Shown: in pieces, positions 35,962-43,666 of the stretch
Position numbering within the stretch: the stretch's first letter is position 1
How the letters are laid out: each line of letters begins with the position of its first letter
Source of the DNA: Bacillus ndiopicus
GTDB lineage: Bacteria; Bacillota; Bacilli; Bacillales_A; Planococcaceae
Assembly (NCBI RefSeq): GCF_000612805.1
Contig: NZ_HG964406.1
Coordinates: 124,001 to 188,000 of the forward strand
Reading direction: 5' to 3'
Length of the DNA: 64,000 bases
Program-made: the position numbers and the translations under genes
The notes under the pieces: generated by a model
Told to the model about the DNA's origin: nothing
Seen by the model: the letters and a program-made list of their open reading frames with translations, nothing else
Database searches by the model: none

Positions 35962-36837
35962 ATGAAAAAAACCTTACACTTTTTATTCGTATCATTGCTA
36001 GCTATCTTTTTAGTAGCATGTAATATTCAAACCGTTGAGCAATTCGAGCAAATGCAAGAGCAGGAGCGGAGTGTTGACGCCCCTTCTACTATTAAGCAGC
36101 CTGAAATTGACAAACAAACTTCCTCTGAGAAACAAGAGCCCACTGAACAAAAACAGGAAGTGAAGAAGCCTGAGGAAGATAAAAAAGCTGAAATTGAGGT
36201 GCAAGCAGAACCGCAACAGCAAGCAAAACAAGAAACAAAACAACCACAGCAAAAGCAAGAAACTGAGAAAAAGCAAGAAGTCGCAAAATCACCAAGCACA
36301 AAAACTGAGCAGCCAAAAGCTAATGATAAACAAAAAACAAATAGCGCTACACCACCAGTAGAAAAACCAAAAGAGCAAATAACAGAAAAGCAGCAACAGC
36401 CAGCACCTCAAAAGCGCACTGTAACAATTGCGATTCGTGTTGATACGTTGCTAAAGCATTGGGATAAATTAGACCCTGCCCTACAAAGCGAGAAATATGT
36501 ACCTCAGAATGGCATCATCTTAAAGCCAACAACATACGAGCTGTTATCAGAGAAAGATACCGTTTGGGATGTGCTACAGCGTGCAACGAAGGAACATAAA
36601 ATTCAAATGGAGTATCAAGGAGCCAACGAAAATATTTATAATAGCGTGTATGTAGAAGGTATAAATCATTTATATGAATTTAGCGCAGGGGAGTTAAGTG
36701 GCTGGATGTATAAAGTGAACGGTGTCTATCCGAATTATGGTTGTAGTCAGTATGTATTAAAAGATGGCGATATTATTGAATGGAACTATACAGTCGATTT
36801 AGGGCGTGATTTAGGACATTATTGGGATGGTAACTAA
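35962..36837 (+). CDS. DUF4430 lipoprotein (transcobalamin beta-domain-like)
   Basis: About 291 residues. Lipoprotein signal peptide with lipobox FLVAC (Cys near residue 20), so it is anchored to the outer face of the membrane. A long Gln/Lys/Glu/Pro-rich tether (about 25-150) could span the cell wall. DUF4430 occupies about 152-291 (ELSGWMYKVNGVYPNYG, DIIEWNYTVDLG). I chose the ATG one base after the upstream stop (coupled translation); an in-frame TTG at 35950 is too close to the AAAGG. The gene overlaps ecfT by one base (TAATG). Likely job: receive corrinoid from the SLH-held proteins and pass it to the ECF transporter; this is inference from order and domains. Confidence 0.87.
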   Translation: MKKTLHFLFVSLLAIFLVACNIQTVEQFEQMQEQERSVDAPSTIKQPEIDKQTSSEKQEPTEQKQEVKKPEEDKKAEIEVQAEPQQQAKQETKQPQQKQETEKKQEVAKSPSTKTEQPKANDKQKTNSATPPVEKPKEQITEKQQQPAPQKRTVTIAIRVDTLLKHWDKLDPALQSEKYVPQNGIILKPTTYELLSEKDTVWDVLQRATKEHKIQMEYQGANENIYNSVYVEGINHLYEFSAGELSGWMYKVNGVYPNYGCSQYVLKDGDIIEWNYTVDLGRDLGHYWDGN

Positions 36838-37718
36838 TGAAGGCATTTGAAACATTTCACCCTATCGTATTATTTTCTTTTTTTGTCGCTGCTATCAGCT
36901 TATCTATGTTTTTTATGCATCCTATCTATTTAGCCATTACAATTTTCTCAGCTATAAGCTTAAATATTGCCCTACGTAGACAGCTTTTTTTTAAAGACTG
37001 GAAGCTATATGTACCCTTGTTTTTCTTAATGGCGATTATTAACCCATTAATTAGTCATAATGGACAGCTCGTATTACTTTATATAAATGGCAATGCACTT
37101 ACTGTAGAAGCAATTATGTATGGTATCGCTATCGCCACAATGATTGTCGCTGTTATGCTTTGGTTTAGCTGTTACAACGTTGTAATGACCTCCGATAAGT
37201 TTATTTATTTGTTCGGAAAAGTGTCACCAGCCTTATCATTAACTTTGTCGATTTCATTACGCTTAGTCCCCCGCTTTAGACACCAGTTAACGCAAATTGT
37301 ACAAGCACAGAAAGTCATCGGCATGGATTATACGACTGGCTCACTATGGCACAGAATCAAATGTACTATGCGTATTTTATCTATTTTGATTACTTGGGCA
37401 TTAGATAATGCGATTGATACGGCCGATTCTATGAAAGCTCGGGGCTATGGCATTAAAAAGCGAACTGCCTTCTCTCTTTTCTTTTTTGAGCGTCGTGACG
37501 GCTTTGTATTAGCTATTATCATATTACTGTTTGTTAGCAATTTTGCTGCGAGCTTTATTGGTACAACAACATTTTATTTTTATCCAACATTTGGAGCCGT
37601 TAAATGGGATATCGGAAGCATTTTATTTTATAGTAGCTATTTTGCTCTACTTTCCATTCCATTAGCAATCGAAATTAAGGGGGCGTTAAAATGGCGTTCG
37701 TTAAAATCAACAATGTAA
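36837..37718 (+). CDS. ecfT: ECF transporter transmembrane subunit EcfT
   Basis: 293 residues with about six membrane helices and the CbiQ/EcfT layout. The coupling-helix motif MKARGYG (about 198-204) matches the conserved Ala-Arg-Gly signature that contacts the ATPases; a second such element (ISLRLVPRFR) is near 140. It joins the ATPases to a substrate-specific S component for vitamin uptake. It overlaps the DUF4430 lipoprotein gene by one base and the ATPase gene by 28 nt. A dedicated transporter (group I arrangement) is implied. Confidence 0.93.
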   Translation: MKAFETFHPIVLFSFFVAAISLSMFFMHPIYLAITIFSAISLNIALRRQLFFKDWKLYVPLFFLMAIINPLISHNGQLVLLYINGNALTVEAIMYGIAIATMIVAVMLWFSCYNVVMTSDKFIYLFGKVSPALSLTLSISLRLVPRFRHQLTQIVQAQKVIGMDYTTGSLWHRIKCTMRILSILITWALDNAIDTADSMKARGYGIKKRTAFSLFFFERRDGFVLAIIILLFVSNFAASFIGTTTFYFYPTFGAVKWDIGSILFYSSYFALLSIPLAIEIKGALKWRSLKSTM

Positions 37719-39337
37719 GCTTTACTTATCCTAATGAGGCAAATCCTATATTAAAAAATATTAATCTAACAATTCAGCAAGGCGAGTTTATCGTGCTAAT
37801 CGGACAATCAGGCTGCGGGAAAAGCACTTTGCTACGCCATTTCAAACGAGAGTTACACCCTCATGGGGAAATGACTGGTGATATTTTCTACAAGGATTGT
37901 GACTTAGAGCAACTAGATTCTGAAGTGGCTGCAACAGACATTGGCTATGTATTCCAAAATCCTGAAAATCAAATTGTTACAGATAAAGTATGGCATGAGC
38001 TTGCCTTTGGATTAGAAAGCCTTGGGGTAGATTCACAAACGATTCGACGAAGAGTAGCTGAAATGGCCAATTTCTTCGGCATTCAAAAATGGTTCCATCA
38101 TAAAACAACAGAGCTTTCTGGTGGGCAAAAGCAGCTATTAAACCTTGCCTCTATTATGGTGATGCAGCCAAAATTACTGCTGCTAGATGAGCCTACATCA
38201 CAATTAGATCCAATAGCCGCACTGGAGTTCATTCAAACATTGCACCGCCTAAATAAAGAATTAGGTATTACTATTATTTTAATTGAGCATCGTCTTGAAG
38301 AGATACTACCGCTAGCAGATCGAGTATTGATTATGGATGAAGGCTCAATACTATTTGATGGTCCGCCAAAGGAAATTTTAAAAGAGCTGCCAGCTAATCA
38401 TGCGATGATTACAGCATTGCCCGCAGCAACAAAGATTTTTCATCAACTAAGTGGTGTGGGACCTGTCCCCCTAACTATTCGTGAGGGACAACGCTTTCTT
38501 AGTACTCAGCAAGTAATTCCATCGCATCTGCCACCTTCAAAATCGCAAAATGAAAAAAATATTGTATTAGAGGCGAAGGACATTGCTTTTCGTTATGAAA
38601 AAAATGGCCTGGATGTTGTCCATCATTTTAATTTGCAAGTAAAGGAGCAGGAGTTTTTAACGATAATAGGTGGAAATGGCACTGGAAAATCTACTGTTCT
38701 CTCTATTTTATCTGGGCTACAAAAGCCTTATCGTGGCAAAGTTTTCTTATTTAATAAAATCTTAAAAAGCTACAGTAATAAGCAATTATACCAACAATAT
38801 TTAACCTTATTACCACAAAACCCAAAAACATTATTTGTGCAAAAAACAGTGCATCAAGAGCTGGAAGATATGGCTCGTTTACATAAAGTATCAGAAAAAA
38901 AAATTCAAGAAACTATCCATTTATTCCATTTAACTCATTTATTAAATCGCCATCCTTATGATTTAAGTGGTGGTGAACAGCAAAAGCTAGCGCTTGCAAA
39001 GCTTTTATTGATGGAACCTCGAATTCTGTTGCTTGATGAACCAACAAAGGGGCTTGATGCACATGCAAAGGAAGAGCTAGCGCAAATATTAAAAGATTTG
39101 CAAGCAAAAGGTATGACCATCATTATGGTGACACATGATATTGAATTTTCTGCCCAATACAGCAATCGATGTGCTCTATTTTTCGATGGTAATATCGTAT
39201 CAGAGGAAGAGCCTCGAGCATTTTATAGTGGAAATAATTTTTATACAACTGCTGCACATCGAATATCCAGAGAGCTATTGAGCAATGCTATTACATGTGA
39301 GGATGTAGTTACTTTATGCAAAAAAACATGCGTTTAA
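37691..39337 (+). CDS. ECF transporter ATPase, EcfA-EcfA' fusion
   Basis: 548 residues holding two complete ABC nucleotide-binding domains in one chain. NBD1: Walker A GQSGCGKST (about 37), QNPENQ, signature ELSGGQKQ, Walker B LLLLDEPTSQLDP. NBD2: Walker A GGNGTGKST (about 326), QNPKTLF, signature DLSGGEQQ, Walker B LLLDEPTKGLD. Fused ECF ATPases replace the usual EcfA1/EcfA2 pair. AAGGGGGCG lies just upstream of the ATG, inside the ecfT frame. The stop overlaps the S-component start by 22 nt. Confidence 0.94.
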   Translation: MAFVKINNVSFTYPNEANPILKNINLTIQQGEFIVLIGQSGCGKSTLLRHFKRELHPHGEMTGDIFYKDCDLEQLDSEVAATDIGYVFQNPENQIVTDKVWHELAFGLESLGVDSQTIRRRVAEMANFFGIQKWFHHKTTELSGGQKQLLNLASIMVMQPKLLLLDEPTSQLDPIAALEFIQTLHRLNKELGITIILIEHRLEEILPLADRVLIMDEGSILFDGPPKEILKELPANHAMITALPAATKIFHQLSGVGPVPLTIREGQRFLSTQQVIPSHLPPSKSQNEKNIVLEAKDIAFRYEKNGLDVVHHFNLQVKEQEFLTIIGGNGTGKSTVLSILSGLQKPYRGKVFLFNKILKSYSNKQLYQQYLTLLPQNPKTLFVQKTVHQELEDMARLHKVSEKKIQETIHLFHLTHLLNRHPYDLSGGEQQKLALAKLLLMEPRILLLDEPTKGLDAHAKEELAQILKDLQAKGMTIIMVTHDIEFSAQYSNRCALFFDGNIVSEEEPRAFYSGNNFYTTAAHRISRELLSNAITCEDVVTLCKKTCV

Positions 39338-40011
39338 TTATTTCGCTTATTGTTATTCTAGTTTTAATTCCACTTACTTTATATGCTGGCATTACAATAT
39401 TTGCTGATAGAAAATATTACTTTATTTCGATTGTCATTATATTTTTAGCATGTGTTCCCTTCTTCCTATCATTTGAACGTAGAAAACCACAGCCACGTGA
39501 AATTGTAGTTATAGCAGTGATGTCTGCTATTTCAGTGGCAGGCCGTGCTTTATTTATTGTGACACCTGGCTTTAAGCCTGTTGCGGCTATTACAGCAATC
39601 ACTGGTTTTTCACTTGGCGCAGAGGCAGGCTTTTTAACAGGAGCCATTTCTGCTTTAGTATCCAATATGTTTTTTGGACAAGGTCCTTGGACGCCGTTCC
39701 AAATGTTTATGTGGGGAATGATTGGCTTTATAGCAGGCTTATTAGGTAAAACAGGCATCATGCATAAAAAAATTCCACTTATCTTATTTGGTCTTTTTGC
39801 AGGTGTATTCTTTTCCTTTGGGATGGATATTTGGGGGACGGTATCTATGTATGGCGTTTTCAATTGGAAGGCTTACACACTAGCATTAACTTCTGCAGTA
39901 CCATTTATGATTATTTATGCTGTTTCTAATGTCATCTTTTTATTATTATTAGAAAGGCCAATAAGAGAAAAGCTGGAGCGTATAAAAAATAAATATGGTA
40001 TCTTACAATAA
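39316..40011 (+). CDS. ECF transporter S component (putative cobalamin-specific)
   Basis: 231 residues with six or so hydrophobic helices, the size and layout of ECF substrate-binding subunits. Features such as VVIAVMSAISVAGRALFIV, PGFKPVAAITAITGFSLGAEAGF and the GQGPWTPFQMFMWGMIGF stretch resemble cobalamin-type S components (CbrT group). The riboswitch-controlled neighbours support cobalamin or a related corrinoid as ligand. The start lies inside the ATPase gene end. A second ATG four codons later (39328) is possible. Substrate assignment is inferred from context rather than from residues. Confidence 0.85.
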   Translation: MQKNMRLIISLIVILVLIPLTLYAGITIFADRKYYFISIVIIFLACVPFFLSFERRKPQPREIVVIAVMSAISVAGRALFIVTPGFKPVAAITAITGFSLGAEAGFLTGAISALVSNMFFGQGPWTPFQMFMWGMIGFIAGLLGKTGIMHKKIPLILFGLFAGVFFSFGMDIWGTVSMYGVFNWKAYTLALTSAVPFMIIYAVSNVIFLLLLERPIREKLERIKNKYGILQ

Positions 40012-40045
40012 TCCATGTGGGCTTTCTTAGCCTTCATGGATTTTT
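40011..40045 (+). terminator. Terminator of the ECF operon
   Basis: ATCCATG-T-GGGCT and AGCC-TT-CATGGAT arms followed by TTTTATCC, starting at the last base of the S-component stop codon. Confidence 0.82.
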
Positions 40046-40133
40046 ATCCCGTATTAACAAGCTGTACTTTTGCGACGAGTAATCGCAGGAGAACAGCCCC
40101 TACTACAAAACATATAATGAAACGAAGATATGT

Positions 40134-40162
40134 AAGTGGGGGATGAGGAAAACCCCCCACTT
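40134..40162. other. G/C-rich inverted repeat in the gap before riboswitch 3
   Basis: AAGTGGGGG and CCCCCACTT with an 11-nt loop and no T-tract on either side, between the ECF operon terminator and riboswitch 3. Its role is unknown; it may stabilise an RNA 3' end. Confidence 0.4.
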
Positions 40163-40204
40163 ATTGAAAGTTCACTTTATTTGCTGTTAGAATCATAAAA
40201 ATAG

Positions 40205-40232
40205 TTGAAATCTTTATAAAATATGTTATCGT
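40205..40232 (+). promoter_or_regulatory. Candidate promoter for cobalamin riboswitch 3
   Basis: TTGAAA, 16-nt spacer, TATCGT, about 30 nt upstream of the riboswitch core, parallel to the promoters of riboswitches 1 and 2. Confidence 0.5.
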
Positions 40233-40260
40233 AAAAACATAATCGAATATGATGGTTAAA

Positions 40261-40411
40261 TAAGTGCTTAGCAATGCTGAGGTAAAAGGGAAATTAGTGA
40301 AAAACTAATGCAGCCCCCGCTACTGTAAGTGCAGATGAAATCACAACAATCACTGTTCAACTGAATGGGAAGACGTGAAAGTAAAATGAAGCACAAGCCA
40401 GGAAACCTGCT
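40261..40411 (+). ncRNA. Cobalamin riboswitch 3
   Basis: Distinct in sequence from riboswitches 1 and 2 but with all hallmarks: GGTAAAAGGGAA, CAGCCCCCGCTACTGTAAGTG core, GAATGGGAAGACG and B12 box AGCCAGGAAACCTGC at 40396-40410. A terminator follows at 40519-40560. It now controls only a truncated cobK frame. Confidence 0.95.
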
Positions 40412-40518
40412 TATTTAATTAGTCACTAACTTTTCGGAGGGAGAAGTATAGGCGAGACATCGAATGTAAGGAATGTGTATATACGAAATATACGCACTTT
40501 TTAAACATGGAATCTCAT

Positions 40519-40560
40519 AGCCTGTATCTCTTTACTTTTAGAGATACGGCTTTTTTTATT
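40519..40560 (+). terminator. Riboswitch 3 expression-platform terminator
   Basis: AGCC-T-GTATCTC and GAGATAC-GGCT arms followed by TTTTTTTATTTTT, between riboswitch 3 and the ATG at 40593. Confidence 0.88.
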
Positions 40561-40592
40561 TTTAAGCATGTTAGACGACAAGGAGGGCTCCT

Positions 40593-40877
40593 ATGATTTT
40601 ATTTATAGAAGGAATAAACGAAACGCGCGAATTAGCTGTCACTTTACAACAACAAGGGCACACACTAATTACAAAAGGTACTTGCCTAGCTGGAACTTTT
40701 TTAATTGGCTCTTTATCAGTAAATGAAATAGTCGATATGATTACACAGCACGAGGTTACTTGTGTTGTCGATGCTAGCCATCCATTCGCTGAAGAAGCGT
40801 CAAAAACAGCAATGGAAGCTGCCATCAATTGTGGAGTATCCTATGTGCGTTATGAACAACCTCAATTACTTATGTAA
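40593..40877 (+). pseudogene. cobK: Truncated cobK/cbiJ (precorrin-6A reductase) remnant
   Basis: 94 codons matching only the N-terminal third of CobK/CbiJ, an enzyme of about 250 residues that reduces precorrin-6A in corrin ring synthesis. Recognisable: FIEGINETRELAVTLQQQGH, VDASHPFAEEASKTAMEAA and the CGVSYVRYEQP tail, which correspond to the family's nucleotide-binding start and DATHPFA motif. The frame then stops, and no continuation is seen in any frame before the next gene at 41004. A strong AAGGAGG and riboswitch 3 with its terminator are intact upstream. It reads as the decayed first gene of a lost biosynthesis operon. Confidence 0.78.
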
Positions 40878-41003
40878 TCAATTCCAACATCGTGTAACTA
40901 TTCACAATAAACTATAAGTGATATTCTTCATTGCCATCTTCTAATGTTTTAAGTAAGATAAAAACAAGCTTTCGTATTACATCATGAAGGAGGATGGATC
41001 AGA

Positions 41004-41522
41004 ATGACAGAACAACAATTATTAAATGCTGGTTATCGTAAGTATAGTGGAGAAAAAATTGACGTTTTTTACTCAAAGGATTTATGTGAGCATGTTGGGA
41101 ACTGCGTAAAAGGTAGCATCGATGTGTTCAATCCAAAAAGAAAACCATGGGTACTAGCTGATGCTAAATCTGCTGATGAAGTAGCCCGAATTATTGACAC
41201 ATGCCCAACAAAGGCATTGCAATATGTATTAAAGGAGGAAACACCAGTGGAAATTACTATTGAAGAAAAACGAGTTGTCGCTACAAAAGATGGCGAAGAG
41301 CTTGGTGAGATGACGTTCGTCAATTCCAATGACAAGTTTTATATTATCGACCATACTGGCGTTTATGATGCTGCACGTGGACTAGGTGTCGGCAAAAAAA
41401 TGGTACAAGCATTTGTTGAACATGCGCGTACAAATAATATGAAAGTACTTCCTTTATGCCCATTCGCTAAAGCTGAATTTGAAAAAAATCATGAAAGCTA
41501 TGCTGATGTATTGCATTCATAA
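41004..41522 (+). CDS. Fused 4Fe-4S mono-cluster domain and YjdJ-type acetyltransferase domain
   Basis: 172 residues. The N-terminal 75 residues are a Fer4_19/YjdI-like domain with Cys in CEHVGNCVKG and DTCPTKAL. The C-terminal 90 residues are a small GNAT of the YidJ/YjdJ type (GVYDAARGLGVGKKMVQAFVEHAR, LPLCPFAKAEFEKN). In E. coli these are separate neighbouring genes yjdI and yjdJ; here they are one chain. Function is not established. AAGGAGG lies 10 nt before the ATG. It is downstream of the cobK remnant with about 125 nt of unremarkable sequence between. Confidence 0.85.
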   Translation: MTEQQLLNAGYRKYSGEKIDVFYSKDLCEHVGNCVKGSIDVFNPKRKPWVLADAKSADEVARIIDTCPTKALQYVLKEETPVEITIEEKRVVATKDGEELGEMTFVNSNDKFYIIDHTGVYDAARGLGVGKKMVQAFVEHARTNNMKVLPLCPFAKAEFEKNHESYADVLHS

Positions 41523-41608
41523 TTCAATAGCTTTAAGCTATTGCAACAAAATATCGCTTTCTTGACGAACAGAGGTTATTTTAAGCACCCTCTTCCTGTA
41601 TATAAATA

Positions 41609-41642
41609 CAACCACCTATTACATAATGGTAGTAGGTGGTTG
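41609..41642. terminator. Bidirectional hairpin between convergent genes
   Basis: CAACCACCTA and TAGGTGGTTG arms with an internal CAT/ATG pairing. It lies between the Fe-S/GNAT gene and the 3' end of the reverse-strand peptide transporter operon. Confidence 0.75.
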
Positions 41643-41670
41643 CCTTAGTAATAATACAATTCTAAATGCT

Positions 41671-42651
41671 CTATTGTAACGAATGCAAATGACAAGCTAC
41701 AGCCCTAGATTCATTTGTAAAGTGCAACTCTGGTCGTTCAATTTTACATTTATCCATCACAAATGGACAACGTGTATGAAAATGGCAACCAGTCGGCGGA
41801 GAGGTTGGGCTTGGCAAGTCCCCCTTAATTATGATGCGTTCTTTACTTTTTTCCTCTGTTACTTGTGGTACTGCTGAAATAAGTGCCTCTGTATAAGGGT
41901 GTAGCGGCTTGGAAAATATCGTTTCTGTACTACCAATCTCCACGATTCTCCCTAAATACATCACCATTATACGATCTGCTATATATTGAACAACAGAAAG
42001 GTCATGTGTGATAAACATATATGTTAAATCGTATTCTTCTTGTAAATCCTTTAATAAATTCAATATTTGGGCTTGGACAGAAATATCCAATGCTGATACT
42101 GGTTCGTCCGCAATAATTAGCTTTGGATTTAAAACAAGTGCTCTAGCGATTCCAATACGTTGGCGTTGACCACCGCTAAATTCGTGCGGATATCGTGATA
42201 AATATGATTCATCTAAACCTACATCTCGCATAATATTTTTAATAATTTTTTTTCGTTCATCCTTTGTTCCAATTTTATGGACAATCAATGGCTCTAAAAG
42301 CGTTCGCTCAACAGTCCATCTCGGATTTAAACTTGCATAGGGATCTTGGAAAATCATTTGCATACTACGACGTATTTCCTTTAATTTAGTACCTTTACAA
42401 TCAGTTAATGGTATTCCCTCTAATAAAATATCGCCTTCTGTAGCCTCTAATAATTGAATAATTACTTTAGCTAAAGTGGATTTTCCACAGCCACTTTCGC
42501 CAACTATTCCTAATGTTTCTCCTTTTTTAATATGGAAATTAACATTATCTACGGCTTTTACAACTGTTGAACCAGCTTTATTTTTCTTCATTGGATAATA
42601 TTTTTTTAAATCATTTACTTTCAATATTACTTCATGATCCTCGATTTTCAT
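41671..42651 (-). CDS. Peptide-type ABC transporter ATPase (OppF/DppF-like)
   Basis: About 326 residues. Walker A GIVGESGCGKSTLAK (about 54-68), Q-loop MIFQDPYASLNPRW, signature FSGGQRQRIGIARAL, Walker B LIIADEPVSALD, and the C-terminal oligopeptide-transporter extension with the Cys cluster CHFHTRCPFVMDKC typical of this subfamily. ATG 42651 is preferred (GGTGG 6 nt upstream); the upstream in-frame starts lie inside the previous gene. It overlaps the partner ATPase gene by 20 nt and closes the operon. Confidence 0.93.
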   Translation of the reverse strand: MKIEDHEVILKVNDLKKYYPMKKNKAGSTVVKAVDNVNFHIKKGETLGIVGESGCGKSTLAKVIIQLLEATEGDILLEGIPLTDCKGTKLKEIRRSMQMIFQDPYASLNPRWTVERTLLEPLIVHKIGTKDERKKIIKNIMRDVGLDESYLSRYPHEFSGGQRQRIGIARALVLNPKLIIADEPVSALDISVQAQILNLLKDLQEEYDLTYMFITHDLSVVQYIADRIMVMYLGRIVEIGSTETIFSKPLHPYTEALISAVPQVTEEKSKERIIIKGDLPSPTSPPTGCHFHTRCPFVMDKCKIERPELHFTNESRAVACHLHSLQ

Positions 42652-43636
42652 CAATATCCACCACCTCGTTTTCATATAACCAACAAGCAACCCTCGTCTG
42701 ATTTTCTTGCGTTAGTAACTCAGGTGGCACTTCATGACATTTTTTCATCGCTTGTGGACAGCGGTCAGCAAATCTGCACCCTTTAGACCAATTACCTGGT
42801 CGTGGCACATTCCCTTTAATATACGATAATCGTGCTTTACCATTTGCAGTAGTTGGTAAAGACGCCAATAATCCTTGTGTATAAGGATGTAAAGGATTAT
42901 GCAGTACATCCTTTACCTTCCCTATTTCTACAATACGTCCTGCATACATGACAGCTACTCGATCACAGGATTCATGCACAACACCTAAATCGTGTGTGAT
43001 TAACATTAATGCCATATTATTGTTTGCCTGAATCTCCTTAATTAAATCAATAATTTGTGCTTGTATCGTAACATCTAATGCAGTGGTTGGTTCATCTGCT
43101 ATAAGTAATTTAGGCTTACATATAATTGCCATAGCAATCATAATTCTTTGACGCATACCACCTGAAAGCTGGTGAGGATAATTTTTCACTATTTCTTCTG
43201 GTCTAGATATACCCACTTGTTGAATTAATCGAATAACTTCTTCTTTTCTTTCAGATTTATTCAGTTTCGTGTGTATTTTTAATACTTCTTCAATTTGTTT
43301 ACCAATTTTCATTACCGGATTTAAAGCAGTCATAGGTTCTTGGAAGATCATCGACAACTCAACAGCTCGTATTTTTTTATACTCTTTTCGTGTTAACTGG
43401 TTTAAATCATATTGCCCTGCAAAGCGTAATGTATCTGCCTGTATTGTGAGAGGGCTTTTTATTAGCCCCATAATAGAAAGTGCTGTTAATGATTTTCCAC
43501 ACCCACTCTCACCAACGATACCTATAGATTCTCTTTCATAGATTTCAAATGAAATACCATCAACAATATTCAATTTGTCCTTCTCTTTATGAAATGAAGT
43601 TGACAAATTACTTACCTCTAATACTTTTTGTGTCAA
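42632..43636 (-). CDS. Peptide-type ABC transporter ATPase (OppD/DppD-like)
   Basis: 334 residues. Walker A GIVGESGCGKSLTALS (about 38-53), MIFQEPMTALNPVMKIG, signature LSGGMRQRIMIAMAI, Walker B LLIADEPTTALDVT, and C-terminal Cys motif CRFADRCPQAMKKC. It partners the following OppF-like ATPase. It lies 30 nt downstream of the class III aminotransferase gene, and 11 kb of genes on this strand run without a visible internal terminator. Confidence 0.94.
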   Translation of the reverse strand: MTQKVLEVSNLSTSFHKEKDKLNIVDGISFEIYERESIGIVGESGCGKSLTALSIMGLIKSPLTIQADTLRFAGQYDLNQLTRKEYKKIRAVELSMIFQEPMTALNPVMKIGKQIEEVLKIHTKLNKSERKEEVIRLIQQVGISRPEEIVKNYPHQLSGGMRQRIMIAMAIICKPKLLIADEPTTALDVTIQAQIIDLIKEIQANNNMALMLITHDLGVVHESCDRVAVMYAGRIVEIGKVKDVLHNPLHPYTQGLLASLPTTANGKARLSYIKGNVPRPGNWSKGCRFADRCPQAMKKCHEVPPELLTQENQTRVACWLYENEVVDIDENRGS

Positions 43637-43666
43637 TTAAATCCCTCCTCACCCCCATATTACTTT

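Noticed and set aside
36010-36316. Three overlapping reverse-strand Leu/Phe/Cys-rich frames
   Set aside because: They mirror the Gln/Lys/Glu-rich tether of the DUF4430 lipoprotein on the opposite strand; no independent gene signals.
40593-40877. cobK remnant as a functional small protein
   Set aside because: It lacks about two thirds of the enzyme including the substrate-binding part, and no downstream continuation exists; kept as a pseudogene, though a short-peptide role cannot be fully excluded.
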